The notes: a model not told the origin generated them from the sequence alone. A DNA stretch of 20,265 bases from Tetrahymena elliotti 4EA (GCA_000231825.2 JH720378.1:1-20265); one strand, 5' to 3'. Shown: positions 1-10,550, counted from the stretch's first letter. Numbers and translations are program-made.

Positions 1-1
1 A

Positions 2-370
2 TAAATAAAAAGCTCAATAAATAAAAGAATATTAGATAATCCTCCTGAATCTCTCTTCAGATCACTCATCCCCTTCTATTTTCGGAAAAAATGTTTAAAA
101 AAAGAAGATTGGAGAGCTATGAAAAAGGAGTGGTTTTATTATTAATTGGTGAAGAGATGTATAGATAGAATAAAAGAAAATCTTCTTAAAAATGTTAGAT
201 TGTAAGGACAGTACTTTTTTTTTTTGATTAAAAATTAAAAAATAAATATAGTTAGTAAATTTTTAAAAATAAAATTTGAAAAATTGTAAAAAGAAACAAA
301 AAAATTTATATTTTATCTGACTAGGTCAGAGGCTCATAATTGTAAGTTTTTGAATATGGTAAAAATCTGA
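2..370 (+). CDS. 3' end of an unrecognised protein gene (partial)
   Basis: With TGA as the only stop, the frame is open from the window edge to the TGA at 368-370. Bases 36-201 look strongly coding: two tryptophans and a charged helix-like stretch including NPPESLFRSLIPF and KKEDWRAMKKEWFYY. Bases 1-35 are AT-rich and end in ATTAG, so they may be an intron tail. A likely intron spans 202-324 (GTAAGG..CTAG, 123 nt, a multiple of three). Splicing it gives the C-terminus NVRLSEAHNCKFLNMVKI. I do not recognise the family. The opposite strand of 1-69 is also open, so the strand call rests on residue composition. Confidence 0.45.
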
Positions 371-550
371 AAATGTATTATTAAAGAGGGGTATCTTATT
401 ACCGAATAATGATATTTTATTTATTTGCTAGCCATGAATATAGATAGCCGCATTATTTTTTACATTGTAAATACAATTTCACCCCAGCTTTAAGAGTTAT
501 TTTAAAAATTAGAATATAAAGTATTAAAAACCTTTAAAAATATTTTTATA

Positions 551-840
551 TTATTGTTGACCAGTGTATTTTTATTTTTTAATAATTCTTATTTAAATAT
601 AAATAAAAAGAATATCCTTTTTTATTTATTGAAAGCCCTAAGTATTTTTATTGATCAGTTTTCAGTTATTTTTAAATAATTTAAAAAATCAATTACTATT
701 CTAATTTAATTACAACGCCCTAATTTATTGAATGTGCTCAGTATTATTGACCGGTAAACAGTTTATTTAAAAAATCTATTACTCTTCTTGTTAAAATTTA
801 CAAATAAAAACATATCTTTGTTTATCTAATCCCCCAAGTA
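551..840. repeat. Degenerate tandem repeat, three units of about 97 bp
   Basis: Three successive blocks begin at 551, 648 and 744 with TTATTG followed by GACC or ATCAG and a CAGT-like step. They end in ccctaagta, gctcagta and cccccaagta. Interiors share a run of A/T, then an att(a)ctcttctt-type tract, then an AAATAAAAA-type tract. Spacing is 97 and 96 bp. Identity between units is low, judged by eye. Sequence after 840 may be a decayed fourth unit. Confidence 0.4.
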
Positions 841-965
841 TAATTATTAATTAAACTAAAATATCAACTTTTTATAACAAAATAACATAAATTAAAAAAT
901 AGCAAAAAGAAAAAAGAAAACAAATATTAAAGTTGAAATAACTTTTATAACTTATCTTAGAAATA

Positions 966-1178
966 ATGAGCTATTAATCTGTAGTGCTAATTTATCTAGA
1001 ACCATTCATACTTTATCTTTCACCTAATTTATCTTTTAATATGAAAGTTTCTGAAGGTATAGATGCTAACCGTGTAGCTAATATGAAAGATTATTTTGTA
1101 AAAAAACTTAGGTAAAGATGGAATAATAATATGACTTTTCGTGAATTTGCATATAATTGTGTTAAAGCTATCAGATGA
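966..1178 (+). other. Short orphan ORF, possible gene relic
   Basis: An open frame runs from the ATG at 966 (a second ATG at 1041) to the TGA at 1176-1178, 70 codons. The part after 1041 is richer in G/C than its surroundings and reads like protein, with a motif DYFVKKLRQRWNNN followed by MTFREFAYNCVKAIR. It matches no family I know. It could be a small gene, an exon of an unrecognised gene, or a decayed fragment. In this code, 70 open codons are not rare by chance, so the call rests on composition only. Confidence 0.25.
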
Positions 1179-1547
1179 GTTGCTTAAATAGCTTTACTTT
1201 TAAATAAGAAAAAGCTGATATTAGTAATCAAAATGAATAACCCTAGCTTTAGTCAAAATGTAAATATAATTAAAATAAGTAATCATATTGCAAAGTAAAA
1301 GTATTTAAAAATATTATTACAAATATAAATATTAATAGAATAAGTATCTTTTCATATTGTATTTTTTTAGTTTTGCTTTTGTGGTAATATTGACTTTTTA
1401 CAAATAAAATAAAAATTAATGTAAAGAAGAAATGTTAAATAATAAAAAAAACAAAATGAATTTGGATAAAAAGAATACAACATTAATAATAATTGCTCTA
1501 AAATTTTGAATAATTTAAAATATAAAACTGAAAATCATTTTTACTTT

Positions 1548-3233
1548 TCATAATTTTTCTTGTCTTAGTTTCCTTATTTAAAATAATTGATATAAAATAT
1601 TATAACTTTAATTAAAGAAAATTTACATCTTGGCTTCATCTAACTCAACATCGATTTAAAATTGTAAAACTTTTTTGTCAATGTCTGGACTAAATTTAAT
1701 GTGTTTGGTGTCTTAGAAAGCTCTGTAATCCGACTCGTCTTTACTTTTATGAATTCCATAGTACTCTGGAGGCATTTTAAGCTTATATTATTCAAATCTG
1801 TTAGTAACTCTATTTAATGAAGGATTTGATGTAGACTTTTTTAAAAGAGAACTATTTTTTATGTTCTTAAGTACTTTTTCAGCTTCTTATTCTTCTTCAT
1901 TAAAATTACTATATTTAAACTTATTGTTACTTAAAGTAGAAGGATTCTAGTTTTCAAATAGTTGAGAGCTCTTTTAATTTTAATTTTCTCTCATAAGCTA
2001 GATTTACTACCTTTACATATCTTTAGCATCAGTTAAATATATATTATCAGATATCACATTTGCATTAGATTATTTTTTTACAGTAGAATATTAATTATTC
2101 GCATTTAAAGGGCTTTTAATATCATCAACCTTAATGCCTCCCTATTTTTTATCTGTCTTTTGTTATTATTATTTTCCAAATATTCCCAGAAGAAAATCAT
2201 CTTCACTATTATTGTTGATAATTTATTTTTCTTATTTTTGGATAACTTCGATTTAATTATTCTTAATCTTCTCGCTTTCTTAACTTTCTTTTTAAGACAT
2301 TTTGCTTTTATATCTATCTTTTAATATTTGCTTTGAATTTTATAGTAACTCTTCTTCATTTTATAAAATTTAATCTACATTTTCATTTTTCGTTAAATCA
2401 AATGAAATTGTTGTCTTTTTCGTTGCTAGAATTTCTAAAAATTATTTATGCTTATATGTACGAGTATCGATCATAAATATTATGTGATTGGGAACATCCT
2501 CTCCTATTTGTTTATACATCTCAAAGATTATACTTTCAAGTAAATTATGAAATCTTTCATCAATATCTTCTTCATTTACACCCAATTAATCTTGAGTATC
2601 TTTAATCTCTTCTTCTTCTAAATACCTGCAAATATTTTACAATGCTTTATTATACTACTCCATCTTTGAATCAATTGTAACAAATTATTTAAGCAAATAT
2701 TCATAAAGGAAATTCATTTCTGCATTTTTTTTCTGATTAATTGAGATTTTATTCAAATATTTCTCATGAAGCTAAACAACTTTTTCTTTCATTGCTTCCA
2801 AAAAATCAATTTTAATTTAATATTTATCTGTAACTGCTTATTAAGCAGCCTCAAAAATACTCATATGAATCAACTAAACCCCCTTTATCTCTATACTATC
2901 ACTTAAATTCTTTTATTTTCTAAACTTTATTCTTATTTATTCAACTAATTTAGAAATAATTTTTGTTTATTCTTGCCCATAATTCTAACTAAAAATAAAA
3001 TCTGCTATCTCAACTAAATTCACATTAAACTCATTAAAAGTATCTTTATCATCAATAAAATTCTAACAAAAATTAGAAACTGTCCCCTAATTACTCTTCA
3101 ATTCAAATAAATTCTCATCAATATAAGCAATAAATTCATCAACCCCTGGAAAAATATCAATATTATGTAAAAGGTTGCAAAATAGCTTTTTCTAAATATA
3201 AAACTTGTTCCTCTAATCAACGAAATCCTACAT
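1548..3233 (-). CDS. Hypothetical helical protein, 561 aa
   Basis: One uninterrupted frame of 562 codons runs from the ATG at 3233 (context GATAAAATG) to the TGA at 1548-1550, with many TAA/TAG read as Gln. I recognise no domain. Residues about 125-220 are predicted helical by eye (LHEKYLNKISINQKKN.. to RYLEEEE). A more globular stretch with NHIIFMIDTRTYKHKQFL follows near 245-260. The middle is low-complexity and rich in Q, N, K and S, including QQQQ near 365. The last 90 residues are again ordered (PPEYYGIHKSKDESDYRAF). The frame stays open upstream to an alternative ATG at 3344, and through a plausible acceptor at 3251-3252 it could be the 3' part of the gene at 3346-4977. Its job is unknown. 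Confidence 0.75.
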
Positions 3234-3290
3234 TTTATCAACAATCCCATCTATTTTATAAAAGTGAGAATTAATTTTTATTTTTAATAT

Positions 3291-3430
3291 GTAAGGGGAT
3301 AGGAGGATAGGACAAGGGCTACCTTCTTAGTAGACCTGGCACATATCACCTATTTTAGTAGGGTAGATACATTTTTAAATAAAAAGAGTGCTCTACCTAT
3401 AGTAAAAATACCCTCTCCTCTCTCACACCC
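3291..3430. other. GC-rich island between two minus-strand genes; possible structured RNA
   Basis: By my count about 57 of 140 bases are G or C, roughly twice the local level. The + strand can form an outer stem, 3296-3306 with 3414-3424 (10 of 11 pairs including two G-U). Inside are a hairpin at 3319-3322/3330-3333 and a stem 3362-3367/3392-3397 extendable by two pairs past a bulged G. The island starts with a perfect 8-bp tandem repeat, GGATAGGA twice. It overlaps the last codons of the 3346-4977 frame and the 5' region of the 1548-3233 gene. No snRNA, SRP or tRNA signature was recognised. Confidence 0.35.
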
Positions 3431-4977
3431 ATGTATTTTTTGAAAAGAAAAATTATTATTATACCATAAACTTATTTGATTTACTCATGAGCTTTATCTA
3501 ATTGTTCTTGAAGAAGCTATATTGCTTCATTATTAACTTCAACTTCTTTATAAGAATTTTTTGGTTTTTTGAGTTAATTTTATCTTTCTTGTAATAAATC
3601 TTCTAATTCAAAAACAATTTCGTCTTCATCATTTTCTTTAACTTCTTTTAGAAATTTAAAGCAAGTTTACTCTTGTACTCTTTTTTGTTTAAGTTTTTGC
3701 CTGATTTGCTGGAATGATTTCTATAAAAAAATTATTATTTTAAATCTTTTATTGAAATAATTTACATGCCAAAGATTGATGTAATTTTTTAGACTAACAT
3801 TTCTCATATAAACAGCATTCTAACTGTGCAAATACATTATTTTTTCATTATTATCCATATACTTTTAGAAATTAACCATAAATAATCTAATTTTTAACAC
3901 AAACTAGCCTTAATCACTTGAGTTTTTAGATAATTGCTGCTGTTGTTATCTCCCAACTCTTAAGCTTTTCATTTCCTCAAAAAAGACTTTTAAAATGTTT
4001 TAGTTTTCGAATCCGAGATCATTGATAAATTACACAAACTCTTCACAATTCACTTTAGATTAAATATAAAATCATTTGATAAGATAATTTAATAATAGTT
4101 ATTTTAAATACATTCTTCAGTTTCTATTGATATCTAAGACATTTTGTTCAGTTTGAATAGATTTTCTTTTAGAATCTCCCACAAATCACTTAATTTGTAA
4201 TTCTTTGTCAAGGTTAAATCATTTTCACTTCCTGATGAACTCTTTTTTAATAAAATTCCTTTTTATTGGAGTGGTTGATTTGTCTTTATAATTTCATAAA
4301 TGTGTTTACCTTTATTTTATCAATGATTTCTTTTTACTTTCTTCTCTTAAACCTCTTGTATCTTTTTTAAGTTTCTATTTAGTTTTCTCTTTCCTTTAAA
4401 ATTCTTTTCAATCTGACTGAAAATCTCTAATTATCCATTATATCTTCTAAATAATCAAAGACCTAACAAATAATTTTCCTTTGATTCTTTTAAATATAAA
4501 TTATTTTATTTTTTATGAAATTTCATTTATTTTAATTCTTACTTCAGTTGTAAAATAATTAGCAGGTGGCATATTCCTAAAAAAATATTAATAATCTTAT
4601 ATATTTGATAATTATTTAGTGCTTTTTTTCCATCCAACCTCTTAAACAATCATAGTTTCAGAATCTAATTCCTAAGGTAACTGATTTTCAGATTGAGAGT
4701 ATTCAAAAACAGATTATAAATGTCTTTAAGGAAATGGCTTATATGAATGCTTTTTATATGAAGTATTTAAAGATAATCTATTAGAGTTAGGCTGCAACTA
4801 AATTTCTTCAACTAATTAAAAAGGCTCTTAAAATGTAGATTCAGGATTGATTACTCCTAATTTAAGTTTATTCATTTTAGCTTTAACTAATTCGTGAGGA
4901 TATTTGATTAGTTTAGGGTGTTTAACCTCATTCAAATTAGCCTTTAATGTTGTTGTGCTTTGCGTTTTCCTTTTCAT
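3346..4977 (-). CDS. Hypothetical coiled-coil protein, four exons, 482 aa
   Basis: Exons by genomic position: 4543-4977, 4310-4486, 4112-4241 and 3346-4052 (1449 nt, 483 codons). Introns of 56, 68 and 59 nt start GTAAGA, GTAAAC or GTATTT and end in AAAG. Phases match at every junction, and each intron removes a frame-breaking TGA. A further phase-0 GTAAAT..TATAG stretch at 3721-3765 (45 nt, a multiple of three) is probably also an intron. The start ATG at 4977 opens with a basic, Thr-rich N-terminus (MKRKTQSTTTLK). Basic helical segments follow (RFKRRKQKEIIDKIK), then a helix pair NCEEFVQFINDLGF and ILKVFFEEMK, then a C-terminal coiled coil (LLQEQLDKAHEQIKQ). The final 40 residues come from the GC-rich island. 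No known family is recognised. Exon 2 to 3 splicing is the least certain step. Confidence 0.6.
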
Positions 4978-5419
4978 GCTTTTTGGATTTGAATCGTAAT
5001 ATAGCAAAAATAAATGCTTCGTTTAAAATTTGTTGCACTTAGTTTTAAATGCTGAAGAAATATTTGTATGAATGAATGAATGAAATATATCGTAATATTT
5101 AAAATATTGATTAAATAATATCGTTATTACATTAAATTTACAAATAATAAAATTTGATAATCAAACCAATTTTTAAATTTAATAAATATCATAAATTTGT
5201 TTATAAGTAAATCTAAATACTATTTACTTTCACTGAAAAAAATAATTAACTCTTCAATTAAATATTAAATTATATTAATCCCTTTTAAGCGCTTAAATCT
5301 GCAATTTTGATAATAATTTATTGCCTAAAATATCTGGTCATATTTGTTAACAAAAAAATCTTAATTCTGATTGAAAATTTGTAATTATAAGTAAAAAATA
5401 ATATCTAAAAAATAGGTTA
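4978..5419. promoter_or_regulatory. Divergent intergenic region between two genes
   Basis: This 442-nt AT-rich stretch separates the start codons of the minus-strand gene at 4977 and the plus-strand recombinase at 5420, so it must hold both promoters. No defined promoter element is recognisable. The only distinctive sequence is a short tetranucleotide repeat at 5069-5084. Confidence 0.5.
5069..5084. repeat. (TGAA)4 microsatellite
   Basis: Four perfect TGAA units lie in the divergent promoter region. A three-unit relative (ATGA repeated) is at 7425-7436. Both are ordinary simple repeats. Confidence 0.8.
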
Positions 5420-6652
5420 ATGAAAAAGCAAAGCGAAAAGGAATTACAAATTTAAAAATATCTTGAATAACTAGGCGTTTCTAATAGTAAATTGTTTAAT
5501 AAATATAGTAGTATCATAATGAAGGTTCTTTAAAAAAGTTTATTAGTATTGTTTGAGTTATGAGGAAGATCTATTAAAATTAAATAGAATGACTGGAAAG
5601 GTATTTAAAAAATGAATTAAATCAAACTTTAATATATATTCTTTAATATTTTTCCTAAAAAAAGTAACTTTAAGAAATTCAATATAAGATTGCTAACTAA
5701 TATACAAATACTCCTCTTTAGAATGCTAAAGATCTACTTTAGAAATAGTTAAATTAATAAAAACTTTCTTTTGGTGAAAAAGAGTAAATTATATTTTCAA
5801 AACATATGCTAGAATATGTTAAAATAATTAATATTTTTGTAGATTAGATGATCTCCTTGAAGGAGGGTTACAAGTTGGAAAAGTTTATGAGCTGACTGGT
5901 TATCCTTGTTCAGGAAAATCAGTTTTAGTCTAGAAATTAATTGCATAGAATTTTAAAACCTCTTAAAAAGGAGCTTGGTATCTAGATATTTCTAATTAAT
6001 TTAACTTAAAAAGATTTTTAAAAATGGTAATTTATTAATTAATTATTTAAAAATAAAATATTTTTTAATAAAATAATTAAACATATTGTATAGTATGATT
6101 TAAATGATAAGAAAAAAGAGTTCGAAAAATGTTTTTACCATTAAGTTATTTAAGAGACTAAAAACTTATATATTTCACTATGTTTACTCATGAGCTATTT
6201 AACTTAAAATACAATTAATAATGAAAATAAGGTTAATCTTTTAGTAATAGATAATTTTGGGATGATTTTGAGAAGCAAAGAACCTTATAATGAATTTCTT
6301 TCTTATATTATATAAATATAAAATATTATCAAATAAATGTGCTCTGAACATAATTTAACAGTCCTTACAATTACCAATTAAGAAGAAAAAATTATTTATA
6401 AATCTAAAACTGAAGATATTTTCCGTAATAAATCTAATCTACCAATATGGAATTTTGTACCTCATAGTATCATCTTGATTGAAAACTAGCTTTAATTGAC
6501 CAGTGAGAACTTTTAAAGAAATGCTAAAATTACATATACTGTCTTATCTGACATACAAATGGTAATTTTTTTATTTTTAAATTTCTCATTCTTACAATAT
6601 CTAATTTAAATAGTCAGATTAGACGACTGTCACTGTAAATAAATAATATTGA
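5420..6652 (+). CDS. RAD51D: RAD51 paralogue, RAD51D-like recombination ATPase
   Basis: Exons are 5420-5486, 5539-5600, 5665-5783, 5843-6026, 6094-6561 and 6614-6652 (939 nt, 312 aa). The five introns are 52-67 nt and all phases match. Residues 1-60 form the helical N-terminal domain usual in RAD51 paralogues. The core begins LSFGEKELDDLLEGGL. Walker A is GYPCSGKS (102-109, Lys108) and Walker B is LLVID (193-197). An ITNQ motif follows at 237-240, and WNFVP at 263-267 resembles the WSFVPSTRILL region of RAD51D; this last match is why I prefer RAD51D over RAD51C, XRCC2 or XRCC3. Length fits RAD51D (about 330 aa). Family members assist RAD51 filament assembly in nuclear homologous recombination. 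RAD51-family membership is near certain; the subtype is inferred. The Cys in the P-loop is unusual. Confidence 0.85.
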
Positions 6653-7651
6653 AATGAATAGATTTATAGATAAAATTAATATATTTTTAAAATAAAATCA
6701 TTCAAAATTATGTACCTATCAAAAACTACGAAATAAAAATAATTAACTTTATAAATGTAATGTATATCATATTTGAATTTATGTTTTCAAAAAAATGCTA
6801 TTTATTAATGATTAGATCATATCTTTAAAGATAAATAAATTGAAATATGATTTAAATACAATAAAAAGATTTATTTTAATGAATAAATTAAATTACCTAA
6901 CTAAAAATTAAAAAATAGAATAAAAATTTTAATAATATTTTTAGACAAAATTAGATAAAATTTAATTGAAATTAATATTTTTTAGTCTTGAATTTAAATT
7001 AAGCAGAAACTTATGATAATTTTCAATTAATATTATTTTTATTAAAAATTTAAATTTCAAAAACTGTAAAAAAGGAAAATTGATTTTAAAATGAATATCT
7101 TCATTTATTTTTCAATTTATTAATGATAAATTTAAGTTTACAAAATTTATAAATAAAACTAATATCTGAAATACTGTTCATTTATAAAATGTATGATTAG
7201 AATTGAATACTTACAAAATAAAACGTGAAGTATTGAGATATTAAGAAAAATTTAAAAATAGAAGTACTTTACTTTTAAATTTAAATTATCTTTTAAATTG
7301 TTAAGAGTAGATAATTCTATTTGATGGCTTTTGTGAGATATCTTAATAGAAAAAAAAATTAGAATGTGGTTTTTGAATGATTATATTATTTGCTTGTGAC
7401 TCAATAATTTTTTAAAAAATAAAAATGAATGAATGATTTCTAACATCTATTTATTTTATTTAATGCATATTATAATATATGGAATGATTTGTTTATTTGT
7501 ATCTATCTTTATGGAAATTTAAATTACTGAAAATAAAAATTGTTTGATTAATCTTAAATTATCAATCTAAATAAATATTAAATAGGGCTTAGTAAATAAC
7601 AAAAAAACTAAATAACTGTTTTAATCAATTCAAAATTTAATTAGATTCTAA
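6653..7651. other. Intergenic spacer, AT-rich
   Basis: About 1 kb of very AT-rich sequence lies between the end of the recombinase gene and the start of the Q-rich coiled-coil gene on the same strand. No RNA gene, repeat array or coding exon is convincing. It should contain the 3' UTR of the first gene and the promoter of the second. Confidence 0.6.
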
Positions 7652-9595
7652 ATGAAAACTTTGAAAAATTCTGATGCCCTCAATCTTTCTTAATCCTTAG
7701 AGGATAACTAAAATAAGATAGAGGAAACACATAAATTAATCTAACAAATAGAGAAACAGCTTTAAACTCTCTCTTAGCAGCCATCTCTGCCTCTAACTAC
7801 TCCTACAGAGATATTGTTACAAAATCAAACAGATTCAACTTATCAATAACCCTTGATCAATTTAGACAATTAGAAATTCAATTAGAGTAACAATAACACT
7901 AGGCAAAATATTTTAAATTAGCAAGATAGTATTAATACAGATTAGGGTTAATATAATAGAAATTATTATGTAAGTTAACCTGAATAAGCATAATTAGATT
8001 AGTCACCTAGCATTTAATTAGAATCAAAATAGTAAAGTGCTCATTTCTAGTAATTTTCAAACAATAACTCACTAAGAAATAATTAACTCCAATAATAGAT
8101 GAATTAAAGTAGAGAAATAGGGAAAATTCGCAACTAAATTAGTCCACCTTCAAAATAAGAAAAGTAGGTGACTTCTAATGGTGCCATAAACTAATCTTTG
8201 ATGAAGGAATTTTAAGGATTAGATTTAAAAGAAATATAAAGAGAACACTTGCATGAAGTAACTTTACTTGAATAAGCATATAGGAAGAAGATATTAGATA
8301 TGGAATAAACGATAGAGAATCAAAAGTTATAGTAAGAAAAATAATTAATGGATATGCAAAATCTTTTGCTAACTTTAGAGTAAAAAGAAAGTTTGATTGC
8401 ATAACTTAAAAATAGATAAGTTGAATCATACAATTAGCAAAGAGTCTTCAATTAATATGAAGGATAATAAGAAATGATAATTTTAGCCAAAAAATTAGAA
8501 ATTTCAGAGAAAGAAAAGTTAGAAATGATGAGTTAAAATGAAAATTTGAATAGACAATACAAGCTTGTTTTAAGTCAGAATGAAATTCTTACAAATAAAT
8601 ATAATAGAATTCTTAATTTATATCATTAATTAGTAGATACTGATAAAGAAAAATTGATTCAAATGCAATATGCAGAATCATTAAACAAAGAATAGTCTCT
8701 TTTTATGTCTCCCTAAAGCAGAGCTGTACCAATTTCTAATCTAGTTAATAACATTTCATCTATTCAATAATATAATAATACAACTCCACCACTTAACAAT
8801 AATCACTTAAAAGATTCTAATCTTCAACTTTAGAATGAATTGGATCTTTTAGACGAAATTTATCAATAAAGGAATGCTGCTGTTTTTAACACATTAAACA
8901 AAAAACCTTATCTACTCAGTTCATCAGGTTAAAAGAATAATTTATCAAGACAAACCAATAAATAACTTTTCTCAGTTGAACAAATGTATAACAGCCAATA
9001 GTAATTATAATAATACTAGTAATTAAACAACTAACAAGCCAACTAACTTGTGTAAAATAACTATTAACTTTAATAAAACTAAAATCAAATGGACGAAAAA
9101 AAAACTTTGGAAGAAAATTAAATGATATAAAATTAGAGCAATAGATAAAATTCAAGAGATAACTCTGAAAACGAGCACATCTCCTTACCAACCAAAGATT
9201 TAGACAAGAAATTTTTCACAAATTAACAAATTAACAAATAGATAAAAAGTCCTTAAAGAAATAATTAATAAGAAAACATCTAACCAAAGCCAAAAAAAAT
9301 AGGTGGTGATTTAAAGAAAAATATTTCAAGCATAAAAAATGTCCTTGAAGAAAATATTAAAACTAATGAAAATTTACAAACAGAAAATCTATAAACATCA
9401 AAGATTGATACAATTTAAAATATATTAAATATATCTGAGTCAATTTAGACTAAGAAGACAACAAAATAAAAGAATAAACTGGCATAAAATACAAGCAAAA
9501 GCCCTTTGATTAATAAATCAGGTATTGTGAATAAATCCATTAGTCAAAGCAAATCTAATTTAAAAATTAAATCTTCTAAAAAAGTTTAAAAGTGA
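7652..9595 (+). CDS. Q/N-rich coiled-coil protein, 647 aa
   Basis: A single exon of 648 codons runs from the ATG at 7652 (context taaATG) to the TGA at 9593-9595. Many glutamines are encoded by TAA or TAG. Residues 1-180 are Q/N/S/T-rich and probably disordered. Residues about 183-350 form a long coiled coil rich in E, K, L and Q, starting near SLMKEFQGLDLKEIQREH and ending near MQYAESLNKEQ. Residues 350-400 contain Ser/Pro patches. Residues 447-480 are almost all Q, N, L and Y, a prion-like composition. The C-terminal third is basic and Ser/Lys-rich (KSGIVNKSISQSKS). No catalytic or known binding domain is visible, so a structural or scaffold role is a guess. Small minus-strand frames inside it are shadows. 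Confidence 0.85.
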
Positions 9596-10550
9596 AATAG
9601 TTAAACATCTTTATGTATCATTTGTAAAAATATATTTAAAATTGTATTTCTTCAATAATTTTTCTCAATTTGGTTCAAAGTTATTAATTATAAAAATTAT
9701 CTCTTCTAAAATCAATCATAAAAAAATCATAAAAGAAAGAATTTAAATACTTCTTATTAATGAAAACAAAAATCTTTAAAAGATTTTGTAGATTTTCTTA
9801 GTTGGTACTGTTTATACTCTTTTTTTCATTCTTTTCTCTTGTTTCTAATTTTCAACAAAATCTTTTAATTTATTATTTTGTGTTCGAATTAAAAAAATGA
9901 CTTACTAAGATGAATATTTTTTGTAAAGGAATACTTTTACATTAGATTTCTCAACTTTTATAAAAAGAACAAAAGATATTTATAATTTTTGTTTGATTTA
10001 AAAGATGAACTATTATTTAAATAATGTTTTACTACTTTCCTCTTTGATTTTTGCTCTGTTTTATTTTATGAAAAATGTTTGAACTAATTTATTCTCAAAA
10101 TATTTTTATTTATTCTATTTAAAAAATTTGCTTACTTTCTTTTGATTAATCTTTTTTTTGCTAAAGAACTGCTTTATCATAAATAAAGATGAATAAACAT
10201 TTCATTTTAGGTTTACTATTTTTATCTTAAAAAAATATGCTTTTTGTAATATCTTATTTAGTGAAAAATATCTATTTACTTAAAAAAACATAATTAAATT
10301 TTTAAAAAATGAAAAACGAACTTAGAAAGAATGAGATAACTCTTTTTTAAATTGTGTTTCTTTTTTTTTCGTTTTTAAAATGAAGAATTTAATGATTAAA
10401 AATTTGTATGAAGAGTTGATTGGTCTTTTAGGGAGGTAAAAATCCTTTGAAATTAGAAATCATATAAAACAAATAATTAAATAACATAATAATCAATCAA
10501 TTAATATTAATTTTGTAAAAATTTAAGAATCTTAAGTTGATATTTTAAAA
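9596..10550. other. Intergenic spacer, AT-rich, with possible 5' extension of the next gene
   Basis: This stretch carries T-rich and A-rich tracts with no RNA gene or repeat that I can see. From 10380 an ATG opens a frame that joins without a stop to the ATG at 10551. The last 171 nt could therefore be coding (it would begin MKNLMIKNLYEELIGLLG) rather than 5' UTR. Confidence 0.55.

Larger units (their letters stand above)
371..1547. other. Intergenic spacer, AT-rich
   Basis: This spacer of about 1.2 kb lies between the 3' end of the left-edge gene and the 3' end of the minus-strand gene ending at 1548. It contains a degenerate 97-bp repeat (551-840) and a short orphan ORF (966-1178). I see no tRNA, telomeric repeat or recognisable promoter motif in the rest. 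Confidence 0.6.

Noticed and set aside
3233..3344. Upstream ATG at 3344 as the start of the 1548-3233 gene
   Set aside because: It is in frame but sits almost on the preceding gene's stop in a poor context (GATATG), whereas the ATG at 3233 has the A-rich context usual in ciliates.
4310..4440. Alternative frame for exon 2 of the 3346-4977 gene (SQIEKNFKGKRKLNRNL)
   Set aside because: It looks coding but ends at a TGA that no intron with matching phase removes; the chosen frame splices cleanly on both sides.
4629..4645. Partial match to the Tetrahymena chromosome breakage sequence (CCAACCTCTT core)
   Set aside because: Only about 10 of the 15 bases match, it lies inside a coding exon, and no telomeric GGGGTT repeat is nearby.
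6487..6510. Second occurrence of the TTGACCAGTG motif seen in the 97-bp repeat
   Set aside because: It falls in a coding exon of the RAD51 paralogue without any of the surrounding repeat; taken as coincidence.
8175..8402. 75-codon minus-strand ORF
   Set aside because: It lies fully inside the 647-aa plus-strand coding exon; its hydrophobic translation is the expected shadow of Q/K/E-rich coiled coil.
8916..9191. 91-codon minus-strand ORF with membrane-like composition
   Set aside because: It is the antisense of the Q/N-rich part of the same plus-strand gene; TAA/TAG/CAA runs read backwards give Leu, Ile and Phe.
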